NCBI GenBank assembly: GCA_910585825.1
Contig: CAJUEY010000025.1
Span: 1-43,123, forward strand
Source of the DNA: an uncultured Lachnospiraceae bacterium
GTDB taxonomy: Bacteria; Bacillota; Clostridia; Lachnospirales; Lachnospiraceae
DNA: 43,123 nt
Reading direction: 5' to 3'
Shown: one piece after another, positions 15,760 to 23,954 of the stretch
Layout of the letters: the number at the start of each line of letters is the position of its first letter
How positions within the stretch are numbered: the first letter of the stretch is position 1
The notes under the pieces: model-generated
Told to the model about the DNA's origin: nothing
The model's database searches: none
What the model saw: the letters and a program-made list of their open reading frames with translations, nothing else
Made by a program: the position numbers and the translations under genes

Positions 15760-15842
15760 GAGTCATGTCCTCCTTTTCATTTTAAAATCCGATAAAACGT
15801 TTTGCAGAAACATTTTCCGAATATTTTACAACTGAAAAGAGA

Positions 15843-15862
15843 TCCGGTCCAAGCAGACCGGA
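15843..15862. terminator. hairpin between gapA and pgk, possible attenuator or processing site
   Basis: TCCGGTC / GACCGGA around a six-base loop. T-rich tracts occur on both sides (CCCCTTTT on plus; TCTCTTTTC on minus). A second small stem, ATTCAGCC with GACTGAAT, lies at 15951-15969. These could stabilise the abundant gapA message or terminate part of it. Confidence 0.45.
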
Positions 15863-15971
15863 CCCCTTTTGTGAGTCTTTTTCGCACTCTGGCAGCCTGT
15901 GGCTTAAAAAAGTAGTCTACCGTGCGATTATTTTCATTAGATTCAGCCTAAGACTGAATTTTTGCAATTCA

Positions 15972-16973
15972 TTATGCTAACTCTGAGAAGTATTTGATTG
16001 TACGAACCATCTGAGATGTATAGCTGTTCTCGTTGTCATACCATGAAACAACCTGTACCAAATTGTCCTCGCCTACCATTGTCTGTGTAGCGTCAAAGAT
16101 AGATCCGGCTGTGCTTCCGATGATATCAGAAGAAACGATTTCTTCTTCATTGTATTCAAATGACTCGGTAGCCGCTTTCTTCATGTATTCATTGATTTCT
16201 TCTTTTGTTACAGATTTCTCAACAGTTGCAACTAAAATAGTTGTAGAACCTGTCGGGCATGGAACACGCTGTGCGGAGCCGATTAATTTGCCGTTTAATT
16301 CCGGAATAACAAGACCGATCGCTTTTGCAGCGCCTGTGCTATTTGGAACGATATTTACTGCAGCTGCACGGGATCTTCTTAAATCGCCTTTTCTCTGCGG
16401 TCCGTCAAGAGTCATCTGATCACCTGTGTAAGAATGAATTGTGCTCATGATACCGGATTTGATTCCTGCTAAGTCATTTAACGCTTTTGCCATTGGAGCC
16501 AGGCAGTTTGTCGTACAGGAAGCTGCAGAAATAATTGTATCTTCCGGTTTTAATGTTGTGTGGTTTACATTATAAACGATAGTCGGCAGATCATTTCCAG
16601 CCGGAGCGGAAATAACAACTTTACGAGCGCCTGCATTGATATGAGCCTGAGCTTTTTCTTTGCTGGTATAGAAACCGGAACACTCTAATACAACGTCAAC
16701 TTTTAATTCACCCCATGGGCAGTTGTTTGCATCGGGGAAAGCGTAGATTTTAATTTCCTGTCCGTCAACTGTGATAGAATCTTCTCCGGAAGTCACTTTA
16801 TCCGCTAATGCATATTTTCCCTGAGAAGAATCGTATTTTAACAAGTGCGCCAACATTTTCGGGCTTGTTAAATCATTGATCGCTACTACCTCATATCCTT
16901 CTGCACCAAACATCTGTCTGAATGCCAGACGACCGATACGGCCAAATCCATTGATTGCTACTCTTACTGCCAT
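15972..16973 (-). CDS. gapA: NAD-dependent glyceraldehyde-3-phosphate dehydrogenase
   Basis: A 333-residue enzyme that oxidises glyceraldehyde 3-phosphate to 1,3-bisphosphoglycerate. It has the Rossmann motif INGFGRIGRLAFRQ at the N-terminus, Asp in VAINDLT (NAD preference), the catalytic Cys in SAASCTTNCLAP, the catalytic His in IHSYTGDQ and the C-terminal WYDNENSYTSQMVRT. AGGAGG precedes ATG 16973. It is the first gene of the gap-pgk-tpi cluster, with a clear housekeeping promoter about 60 bases upstream. No cggR-type regulator gene is adjacent, in contrast to Bacillus. Confidence 0.98.
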   Translation of the reverse strand: MAVRVAINGFGRIGRLAFRQMFGAEGYEVVAINDLTSPKMLAHLLKYDSSQGKYALADKVTSGEDSITVDGQEIKIYAFPDANNCPWGELKVDVVLECSGFYTSKEKAQAHINAGARKVVISAPAGNDLPTIVYNVNHTTLKPEDTIISAASCTTNCLAPMAKALNDLAGIKSGIMSTIHSYTGDQMTLDGPQRKGDLRRSRAAAVNIVPNSTGAAKAIGLVIPELNGKLIGSAQRVPCPTGSTTILVATVEKSVTKEEINEYMKKAATESFEYNEEEIVSSDIIGSTAGSIFDATQTMVGEDNLVQVVSWYDNENSYTSQMVRTIKYFSELA

Positions 16974-17029
16974 GTCTTTATTCCTCCTAGAATATTAATT
17001 TTTCGGGGCGTATTGCCCAACCTGTTTTT

Positions 17030-17058
17030 ATTTTAACCAATTTTTTCTAAAAATACAA
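17030..17058 (-). promoter_or_regulatory. housekeeping promoter of gapA
   Basis: Minus strand TTGTAT (17058-17053), exactly 17 bases, TAAAAT (17035-17030). It lies 57 bases upstream of the gapA start, in an AT-rich context. Confidence 0.7.
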
Positions 17059-17162
17059 GCCTTTCCCTCTAGTTTATGAAAATTTTCTTTTATTTATCAA
17101 AATATTGTGCTATACTTTGGCAAAGTCAAATATCCTGCAGCAAGCCGGCGGGCATCAAACTT

Positions 17163-17251
17163 GCAGCGCAGCAGAGCTGCGGGGTATCCGACCCTCGCGG
17201 CAGTCGCCAAATATCCGCGCAAGCGCGGTTTCTCGGCCCGCTGCTCGCGGG
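17163..17251 (+). repeat. GC-rich run of three short hairpins in the leader of the HAD gene
   Basis: Three successive palindromes: GCAGC...GCTGC (17163-17180), CCGCGC-AA-GCGCGG (17215-17228) and CCCGC-TGCTC-GCGGG (17237-17251). The stretch 17140-17260 is markedly GC-richer than its flanks. It lies in the presumed 5' leader of the HAD phosphatase and could be a REP-like repeat or a structured leader. Confidence 0.5.
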
Positions 17252-17309
17252 AATAAAGATGTCGGAGCATTACAGTATACGCAAATAAAGAAATATCAGG
17301 AGGAATCCC

Positions 17310-18158
17310 ATGTTTACCCCCAAAATCATTGCTTTAGACTTAGACGGAACTCTTTTTTCCAGAACCGGGGAAGTGACGCCTTTTACAAAAGAACAGATTC
17401 GCCTTGCCGCAGCCCGGGGAATCACAACGGTCATCTCCACCGGACGTCCTTACAGCGGACTTCCTTTTGATACCGCAAAGGAACTCGGCATTCAATATGC
17501 GATTACTGCAAACGGAGCGGGAATCTACCGTATTGCAGACAAAGCATGCCTGCGCGAGGAAGGCATTGCACCGCAGCCGGCAGCAGAAATCTGCAGCATG
17601 CTCCGCCGGCTGCATCTGCATCTGGATGCTTTTATCCACGGAGACGCCTACACTCAGAGCTCTACCTTTCATATTATACGTCATTCTCTGGTTCTTCCGG
17701 AATCGGTCAAAAATTATATTTTAACTACCAGATATCAGGTGCCGGATCTGGCCGAGTACGTCTCTGAGAACAATCTGACTCTGCAGAAAGCAACGCTTTC
17801 CTTTGAGCAGGAGGCTGACGGTACATTTATAGACAGGGAAAAGGCAAAAGAACTCCTGTTAAGCCGTTCCGATCTCAATGTGGTGTGCGGCGGCTACCAC
17901 AATCTGGAATTTACCAGGGCAGACGTTACCAAAGGAACCGCTCTTCGCTTTCTCTGCGACTTTCTGAACCTCCCCCTGGAATCTTCTATGGCCTGCGGCG
18001 ACAGCGAAAACGATCTGGATCTATTAAAAACAGCCGGATTATCCGTTGCCATGGAAAATGCAGACGAAGCAATCCAATCTGCCTGTGATTATGTGACAAC
18101 CTCCTGCAACGACGACGGCGTAGGCCGCGCCATTGCAAAATTTGTCAACAATCTGTAA
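17310..18158 (+). CDS. Cof-type HAD-superfamily sugar/flavin phosphatase
   Basis: A 282-residue cytoplasmic phosphatase. Motif I is ALDLDGTLF (nucleophile Asp at about residue 8 and acid/base Asp at 10), motif II is VISTGRP, the motif III Lys is near ADVTKGTAL and motif IV is GDSENDLDLL. The middle C2-type cap is typical of the Cof/YwpJ group, which acts on phosphosugars, FMN or pyridoxal phosphate. The substrate cannot be told from sequence. TCAGGAGG precedes ATG 17310. The PHP phosphoesterase gene follows 67 bases later on the same strand, so the two may be co-transcribed. Confidence 0.9.
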   Translation: MFTPKIIALDLDGTLFSRTGEVTPFTKEQIRLAAARGITTVISTGRPYSGLPFDTAKELGIQYAITANGAGIYRIADKACLREEGIAPQPAAEICSMLRRLHLHLDAFIHGDAYTQSSTFHIIRHSLVLPESVKNYILTTRYQVPDLAEYVSENNLTLQKATLSFEQEADGTFIDREKAKELLLSRSDLNVVCGGYHNLEFTRADVTKGTALRFLCDFLNLPLESSMACGDSENDLDLLKTAGLSVAMENADEAIQSACDYVTTSCNDDGVGRAIAKFVNNL

Positions 18159-18225
18159 CGGACATTAATACCTCATTTCCACCCTTAAACAGCAACGAAA
18201 CTTTTACAATACAGGAGACCAAACT

Positions 18226-19029
18226 ATGTACTGGGATACACATATGCACTGTCGTTTTTCCGGAGACAGTACGGCAGATCCGGAAAGCATGATCTTATCG
18301 GCCATCGCAAAAAATCTAAACGGAATTTGTTTTACAGACCACATTGACTATGATTATCCGGGACCTACCCCTTTTCATTTTGATCCGAAAGAATATTTTC
18401 AGACCTTAAAACCTCTTTCCGAAAAATACAAAAACCAAATTCAGATGCACATCGGCGCAGAGCTTGGCCTGCAGCCCCACTTGAAACAAAGGTACGACGA
18501 ATTTTTAGCTATGGGAGATTTCGATCAGGTTATCGCCTCCTCCCATGTGGTGCATGGCTTTGATCCCTATTATCCGGAATTTTATGAAGGAAAAACAGAG
18601 GACGAAGCTTATCTGGAATATTTTGAATCCATATTGGAAAATCTTGCTGTTTTTGACAACTTTGACGTATATGGACACATTGACTATGTAGTCCGTTACG
18701 GCCCTGCCAAAAACAAAAACTATTCTTATCAGAAATTTCGAGATGTCATAGATGAAATATTGAAAATGCTCATTGCAAAAGGAAAAGGCATTGAAATCAA
18801 TATGGCTGGTTTCAAATATGGTTTAAATCATCCACATCCTACAGAAGATATTTTAAAACGCTACCGGGAACTGGGAGGCGAAATTCTAACTTTGGGTTCC
18901 GACGCCCATGCACCGGAACACATTGCTTTTGATTATTACAGACTTTCTGATATTTTAAAGAATGCAGGATTTACACATTATACCGTATTCAAAAAAAGAA
19001 AACCCGTCTTCTATAAGACAGGTTCCTGA
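18226..19029 (+). CDS. PHP-family phosphoesterase, histidinol-phosphatase-like
   Basis: A 267-residue PHP-domain metal hydrolase. Metal ligands are visible in order: DTHMHCRFSGDS (HxH, residues 4-6), FTDHIDYD, GAELGLQ, SSHVVHG, YGHIDYVVRY and, at the end, SDAHAPEHIA. This matches HisK-type histidinol phosphatases (HisJ), which act in histidine synthesis, but no other his gene is near. It may instead be one of the stand-alone PHP enzymes of Firmicutes with another phosphomonoester substrate. CAGGAGA lies upstream of ATG 18226. Confidence 0.85.
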   Translation: MYWDTHMHCRFSGDSTADPESMILSAIAKNLNGICFTDHIDYDYPGPTPFHFDPKEYFQTLKPLSEKYKNQIQMHIGAELGLQPHLKQRYDEFLAMGDFDQVIASSHVVHGFDPYYPEFYEGKTEDEAYLEYFESILENLAVFDNFDVYGHIDYVVRYGPAKNKNYSYQKFRDVIDEILKMLIAKGKGIEINMAGFKYGLNHPHPTEDILKRYRELGGEILTLGSDAHAPEHIAFDYYRLSDILKNAGFTHYTVFKKRKPVFYKTGS

Positions 19030-19105
19030 CAGTCATAGTATTTTATGATTTATTTTAAAATTTCCATTGCCGCAAGGTTCCCAAGAGGACGTGCGCCTGA
19101 ACAAC

Positions 19106-20182
19106 TCACAGAATGCTGCCTCCTCCGGCAACGCATTTTCCGTCATAAAAGACAACCGCCTGCCCTGGTGTAACGGCACGCTGGGGCTCGTCAAATACAA
19201 ATCGCAGTTTTCCTTCTTTTTCTTTATAAACAGTGGCCATTGCACCTTTATGGGCATACCGTATTTTGGTCAGAAAACGCATACCGTCTGTGATATCGGG
19301 CACTCCCATATAGTTGATCTGGTCTGCGGTCAATTCTTTGGAAAACACTTCCGCTCCTTCTCCGATTACCACTTCATTGGTATCCGGACAGATTTTCGTC
19401 ACAAAAACAGGTTTCCCCATAGCAAGATGCAATCCTTTGCGCTGTCCGATTGTATAATGGGCAATTCCCTTGTGCTTTCCTATAATCTCTCCTTTTACAG
19501 TGACAAAATTGCCGCATGGCGGTGTTTTTTCTCCCGACATACGTTCAATAAATCCTCCATGATCGTTATCCGGTATAAAGCAGATTTCCTGGCTGTCCGG
19601 TTTGGCTGCCACAGGAAGGCCGATTCTGTCTGCCATAGCTCGAATTTCATCTTTTGTATATTCTCCCACAGGCATTAAGGTATGGGCCAGCTGCTCCTGC
19701 GTCAGATTATATAATGCGTAGGTCTGGTCTTTCTTAGCTGTTTTAGATGCCATAACGGCATATCTGCCGTTTTCTCTTCTGGCAATCCTCGCATAATGTC
19801 CCGTTGCAATGTAATCTGCTCCGATTTCCATGCTGCGGTGCAAAAGAGCCTCCCACTTTACATAACGGTTGCAGGCAATGCAGGGGTTCGGGGTTCTGCC
19901 ATGAATATATTCTTCTACAAAATAATTCACAACATTTTTCTTAAACACATCCCCAAAATTCATCACATAAAAGGGAATTCCGATTTTATCGGCAACCCTT
20001 CTTGCATCGGAAACTGCACTTAGTGAACAGCATTCTTTTCCCGTCTCTTCTCTGTCAGAATCCTCCTGCCACAAACGCATGGTAACACCGATTACGTCAT
20101 ATCCCTGTTCCTTTAAAAGATAAGCTGCCACAGAGGAATCTACCCCTCCGGACATGCCTACTACTACTTTTCTGCCTGACAT
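19106..20182 (-). CDS. mnmA: tRNA-specific 2-thiouridylase
   Basis: A 358-residue enzyme that thiolates U34 of Lys, Glu and Gln tRNAs. The PP-loop is GMSGGVDSSVAAYLL (ATP binding). The catalytic Cys pair is at NPCIACNRYVKW and SQEICFIPD. The central domain has GHYARI and KDQTYALY, and the C-terminal beta barrel ends QAVVFYDGKCVAGGG. Length and motifs are canonical. It lies 134 bases after the cysteine desulfurase gene, the usual sulfur donor partner, though a hairpin stands between them. The start ATG is at 20182. Confidence 0.97.
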   Translation of the reverse strand: MSGRKVVVGMSGGVDSSVAAYLLKEQGYDVIGVTMRLWQEDSDREETGKECCSLSAVSDARRVADKIGIPFYVMNFGDVFKKNVVNYFVEEYIHGRTPNPCIACNRYVKWEALLHRSMEIGADYIATGHYARIARRENGRYAVMASKTAKKDQTYALYNLTQEQLAHTLMPVGEYTKDEIRAMADRIGLPVAAKPDSQEICFIPDNDHGGFIERMSGEKTPPCGNFVTVKGEIIGKHKGIAHYTIGQRKGLHLAMGKPVFVTKICPDTNEVVIGEGAEVFSKELTADQINYMGVPDITDGMRFLTKIRYAHKGAMATVYKEKEGKLRFVFDEPQRAVTPGQAVVFYDGKCVAGGGSIL

Positions 20183-20250
20183 TTCTCCGCTCCGTTCTGT
20201 CTTTGTTCCTTGTCCGGGCTGTACTTCCCGGCTGTTTTAATTTCTTACAT

Positions 20251-20289
20251 TTTATAGGAAACGGCAAATATTTTGTCGTTTCCTATAAA
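20251..20289. terminator. 13-bp perfect hairpin between the cysteine desulfurase gene and mnmA
   Basis: TTTATAGGAAACG / CGTTTCCTATAAA with a 13-base loop. No strong T run follows on either strand, so it may be an RNA processing or stability element or a weak terminator. Confidence 0.5.
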
Positions 20290-20316
20290 GCAGTATAATC
20301 TCCCGGGAAAAAGAAG

Positions 20317-21480
20317 TCAACTCCCTCTCATATCCGCAACCACCATTTTCACCTTATCTACCACATATTCGATTTCCTCTCTGGTATTTTCTGCTCCTAA
20401 AGTGAACCTGACTGCCCCCTGCGCCCACTGGCTGTCAATGCCGATTGCCGTCAGCACATGAGAATCCTCCAGACTTCCAGTGGAACATGCCGAACCGGAA
20501 GAAACACAAATACCCTGAGTATCCAAAAGAATAGCCGCCGCCTCACCTGTAATGCCCTTAAAACAGAAACTTGCATTGTTGAAAAGTCTGAATTTCCGGT
20601 TTCCCGTCATAATCACATCCGGAATTTCCTGTAAAATGCGATATGCCAGATAATCCCTGAGATATCTGACCTTGCGGTTTTCCATACGCATTCTTTTATG
20701 TGCCAGTTCCGCCGCTTTTCCCATTCCCACAATTCCCGGTACATTTTCTGTTCCGGCTCTGCGGTTGCTCTCCTGGGCGCCGCCATGAATAAATGCCGGC
20801 AGGTTGATTTTACTGCGGATATACAAAAATCCTACTCCTTTTGGTCCTCCGAATTTATGAGCGCTGGCGCTTAACATATCAATGCGGTCCCGTCCCACAT
20901 GAATCGGCAGATGTCCATATGCCTGAACTGCATCCGTATGAAAAATCACTCCCAGTTTCCTTGCCAGACTTCCCAGCTCGTCAATCGGCTCTATCGTTCC
21001 GATCTCATTGTTTGCATACATGACAGACAGCAAACATACATTTTTCCGCTCTGTTATGGTCTGTTCTACCTCTTTTAAAATCACTCTTCCGGTTTGGTCT
21101 ACCTTTAGAAAAGAAATACCGCATCCCATCTGCTCCAATTCCTGGCAGCTGTTTAAAATTGCGTGATGTTCTACCGGCGTAGTCAGAATACATCCCTTTT
21201 CTTTTTCATGGGTACGCTCATAATGGCTGACAGCCTCCTTCAACGCCCAGTTGTCTGATTCCGTGCCCCCTGATGTAAAAAAGATTTCTTCCGGTCTGGC
21301 ATGAATGGTACGGGCAATCGTTTCTCTTGCATGCTCAATTGCATCCCTGCTTTTTTCCCCAAACTCATAAATTGTAGAAGGATTTCCATAGTAAATATCC
21401 AGATAAGGCTCCATTGCTTTTGTCACTTCCGGAAGGGTTCTCGTCGTCGCTGCATGATCCAAATAAATCATCTTACTCAT
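20317..21480 (-). CDS. class V aminotransferase cysteine desulfurase (NifS/IscS-like)
   Basis: A 387-residue pyridoxal-phosphate enzyme that removes sulfur from cysteine. It starts MIYLDHAATTRTLPEVTKAM. The PLP-binding features are SGGTESDNWAL, the cofactor Asp in FHTDAVQAYGH and the Schiff-base Lys in SASAHKFGGPKG. The mobile catalytic Cys is in VSSGSACSTGS, in the long loop typical of group I (IscS/NifS). The neighbour mnmA suggests it feeds tRNA thiolation. No iscU or iscR gene is adjacent, so a role in Fe-S assembly is open. The start ATG is at 21480. Confidence 0.92.
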   Translation of the reverse strand: MSKMIYLDHAATTRTLPEVTKAMEPYLDIYYGNPSTIYEFGEKSRDAIEHARETIARTIHARPEEIFFTSGGTESDNWALKEAVSHYERTHEKEKGCILTTPVEHHAILNSCQELEQMGCGISFLKVDQTGRVILKEVEQTITERKNVCLLSVMYANNEIGTIEPIDELGSLARKLGVIFHTDAVQAYGHLPIHVGRDRIDMLSASAHKFGGPKGVGFLYIRSKINLPAFIHGGAQESNRRAGTENVPGIVGMGKAAELAHKRMRMENRKVRYLRDYLAYRILQEIPDVIMTGNRKFRLFNNASFCFKGITGEAAAILLDTQGICVSSGSACSTGSLEDSHVLTAIGIDSQWAQGAVRFTLGAENTREEIEYVVDKVKMVVADMRGS

Positions 21481-21534
21481 TTTTCCTCTCCATTTCTCAT
21501 ATAATACATAAACCCTGATTTTTGGTGGTGCTAC

Positions 21535-22857
21535 GTGCAGATTTCCAACAAACTAAAAAATCCGATCATATCCGGAACTTTACTGCTGACTGCCTCCGGT
21601 ATCCTTGGCAAAATCATAGGTTTCTTCTATAGAATATTCCTATCAAGAACAATCGGTGCAGAAGGACTGGGTATCTATCAACTAATTTTTCCAATTTCTA
21701 CAATTTGTTTTGCCATCACAGTTTCCGGCCTCAGTACCGCTTTGTCCAAATATATCGCAGAATATCAGGAAAGAGATCCCTCTTCCCCGAAACGGTTCCT
21801 GCGGCTTTGCCTGCTGCTTTCCGGTTTTCTGTCCCTTATCATCATGCTGCTTCTATTCCGGTATTCCGAATTTATTGCAGAAAACATTTTATTGGAACCG
21901 CGCTGTGCACCTCTGATTCCCATTCTGGCCTGCTCGATTCCTCTGGCCTCTGTCCACTCCTGCATACACGGCTACTATTACGGCAAAAAAAAGGCAGCCA
22001 TTCCTGCCGCATCTTCTTTTATGGAACAATTTGTCCGGGTAGCTTTTGTATTTTTCATCTATCAGATTCAATTGGAACAGGGAAAATCCATAGATGTCTC
22101 TATCGCTGTATGGGGACTGGTATTCGGCGAAGCCGGAGCTTTTCTTCTGTGTATAACGGCGCTGCTTTTTTCCAAAGAGAAACCAAAAGAATCCACCGAA
22201 TATCGGGTATCTTCTCCTCTGGGAAAACTTCTGACTTATTCGATTCCTTTGAGCATGAACCGTCTGGCTTTGACTTTGTTTGTCAGTTTTGAATCCATAC
22301 TGATTCCCTCCAGACTGGTGTTATTTGGATATTCCCAGTCAGATGCCTTAAGCGTGTTTGGCGTGCTTACCGGTATGGCTCTTTCCATTGTTACTTTCCC
22401 TACCGTTTTTACGAATTCCGTATCGGTAATGATCCTTCCCGCCATCTCTGAGGCAGACAGCAGGAATGATACAGAAAAAATCCAAAGAACCATTTACCAG
22501 ACTATTTTCAGCTGCCTGCTCCTTGGCTCAATCTGCACAGGAAGCCTGCTGCTTACCGGAAAATGGATTGGAGATTTTCTGTTTGGGAATGCCCTGGCCG
22601 GAAAATTCATCTGTCTGTTAAGCTATATTTGTCCCTTTTTGTTTTTGTCTTCGATTTTATCAAGCATCATGCATGGACTCGGCATGCCGGCCTATCCGTT
22701 TCTTTTAAATCTGCTGGGCATTGGAATCCGGATTTATTTCGTTTACTTCCAAATTCCTCAATATGGCCTCAAGGCTTATTTAATGGGTATGCTGTTAAGT
22801 CAGATCTTAACCTCTCTGCTATCTGTCTGGATTCTATGGAAAAAGAGACTGCGATAA
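21535..22857 (+). CDS. SpoVB-like polysaccharide/lipid flippase (MOP superfamily)
   Basis: A 440-residue protein with about 12-14 membrane helices, starting QISNKLKNPIISGTLLLTAS after a GTG at 21535 (GGTGGTG just upstream). GIYQLIFPI, the Pro/Gly-rich TM pattern and PAISEADSRND are typical of SpoVB/MurJ-type flippases. SpoVB is needed for spore cortex synthesis in Bacillus, probably as a lipid II flippase in the mother cell. CATATAATA at 21498-21506 fits a SigE/SigK -10 (CATANANT/CATANNNTA), but the -35 is unclear. It is divergent from the cysteine desulfurase gene, and its end overlaps the metF terminator. It could also serve as a vegetative flippase. Confidence 0.85.
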   Translation: MQISNKLKNPIISGTLLLTASGILGKIIGFFYRIFLSRTIGAEGLGIYQLIFPISTICFAITVSGLSTALSKYIAEYQERDPSSPKRFLRLCLLLSGFLSLIIMLLLFRYSEFIAENILLEPRCAPLIPILACSIPLASVHSCIHGYYYGKKKAAIPAASSFMEQFVRVAFVFFIYQIQLEQGKSIDVSIAVWGLVFGEAGAFLLCITALLFSKEKPKESTEYRVSSPLGKLLTYSIPLSMNRLALTLFVSFESILIPSRLVLFGYSQSDALSVFGVLTGMALSIVTFPTVFTNSVSVMILPAISEADSRNDTEKIQRTIYQTIFSCLLLGSICTGSLLLTGKWIGDFLFGNALAGKFICLLSYICPFLFLSSILSSIMHGLGMPAYPFLLNLLGIGIRIYFVYFQIPQYGLKAYLMGMLLSQILTSLLSVWILWKKRLR

Positions 22858-22868
22858 ACGCAGTCTCT
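22840..22868 (-). terminator. terminator of metF, overlapping the 3' end of the flippase gene
   Basis: A 10-bp perfect stem AGAGACTGCG / CGCAGTCTCT with a five-base loop, followed on the minus strand by five T. The stem includes the last codons and stop of the convergent flippase gene. Confidence 0.8.
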
Positions 22869-22878
22869 CCAAAAATCG

Positions 22879-23751
22879 TTAATTTCTAATATAAATTTCC
22901 GAAAGATTCTGTAAAATCTCTCCCGCCACATCCGGTTTGTTCATCGTATAAATATGCACATGATCCACGCCGTTTGCAATCAAATCAATGATCTGCTCCG
23001 TTGCATATGCGATACCAGCCTGCCGCATTGCTGCCGGATTGTCCGAAAATCGATCCACAATCGCTTTAAAACGAGGCGGCACCATATTGCCGGAAAGAGA
23101 AATGATTTTTTTGATCTGTCCGCTGTTGGTCACAGGCATAATGCCCGCAATTACCGGCGCCTTAATATTCTTCTGCAAAACCTTATACATGAAATTGTAG
23201 TATATGTTGTTGTCAAAAAACATCTGTGTTGTCAGAAAATCACAGCCTGCGTCTACTTTTTCTTTCAGATGCACCAAATCTTCCTGAATAGAATCCGCCT
23301 CCGGATGCCCCTCCGGATAGCAGGCTCCGCCGATACAGAAATCTCCTTGACTCTTAATATCTGCAATCAACTCACAGGCATACCGATACTGATTCGGCAG
23401 AGGAAAATCCGCTTCCCGCGGGATATCTCCCCGGAGAGCCAAAATATTTTCGATATGTTTTTCTTTTAACTGCTCAATCACCGAATGTACCTTTTCTTTG
23501 GTGGATGATACACAGGTCAGATGCGCCAGCGCCGGAATATGGTTCACATTTTGAATCTCATTTGCGATGTCTACGGTATATTCGCTTGTGCCGCCTGTAG
23601 CTCCATAAGTGATGCTCATATAAGAAGGGGACAGTTTCGCCATTTCTCTTACTACTTCCTTCGCATTGTTCAGCTGGCTTCCCAGCTTCGGCGGAAACAA
23701 TTCGCAGGAAATTCCTACTTTTCCGTTATTTAAAAACTCTGATATTTTCAT
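22879..23751 (-). CDS. metF: 5,10-methylenetetrahydrofolate reductase
   Basis: 290 residues from ATG 23751, chosen because AAAGGAGT lies four bases upstream; a longer reading adds five residues without a better site. The TIM-barrel shows SCELFPPK, YMSITYGATGGT (with Ser-Glu for FAD), HLTCVSSTKEKV, LALRGDIP and DFLTTQMFFDNNIYY. It reduces methylene-THF to methyl-THF for methionine synthesis or the Wood-Ljungdahl methyl branch. It lacks the fused C-terminal domain seen in eukaryotes. No metH or acs gene is nearby. A tandem palindromic repeat lies upstream. Confidence 0.95.
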   Translation of the reverse strand: MKISEFLNNGKVGISCELFPPKLGSQLNNAKEVVREMAKLSPSYMSITYGATGGTSEYTVDIANEIQNVNHIPALAHLTCVSSTKEKVHSVIEQLKEKHIENILALRGDIPREADFPLPNQYRYACELIADIKSQGDFCIGGACYPEGHPEADSIQEDLVHLKEKVDAGCDFLTTQMFFDNNIYYNFMYKVLQKNIKAPVIAGIMPVTNSGQIKKIISLSGNMVPPRFKAIVDRFSDNPAAMRQAGIAYATEQIIDLIANGVDHVHIYTMNKPDVAGEILQNLSEIYIRN

Positions 23752-23780
23752 TTGTACTCCTTTCATTATTAATGCGCATT

Positions 23781-23884
23781 ATTTCTGCGCATCTTTTCCG
23801 CGCACAGAAGGATGCCCGGAGGGTGTTTCTTTATTTCTGCGCATCTTTTCCGCGCATAGAAGGATGCCCGGAGGGCATTTCTTA
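23781..23884. repeat. 52-bp tandem direct repeat containing small palindromes
   Basis: Two adjacent 52-bp units (23781-23832 and 23833-23884) beginning ATTTCTGCGCATCTTTTCCG. They are nearly identical; differences include CACA/CATA and GGGTG/GGGCA. Each ends in a small palindrome, perfect in the second unit (ATGCCC-GGA-GGGCAT). The element lies between dapF and metF. A related motif is at 40103-40137. Confidence 0.8.
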
Positions 23885-23954
23885 TACCGATCTGCATGTT
23901 GCACTTTGACTATTCTAGCACTTTTTTTCAGGCTTCACAAGAAAAACAGTCATT

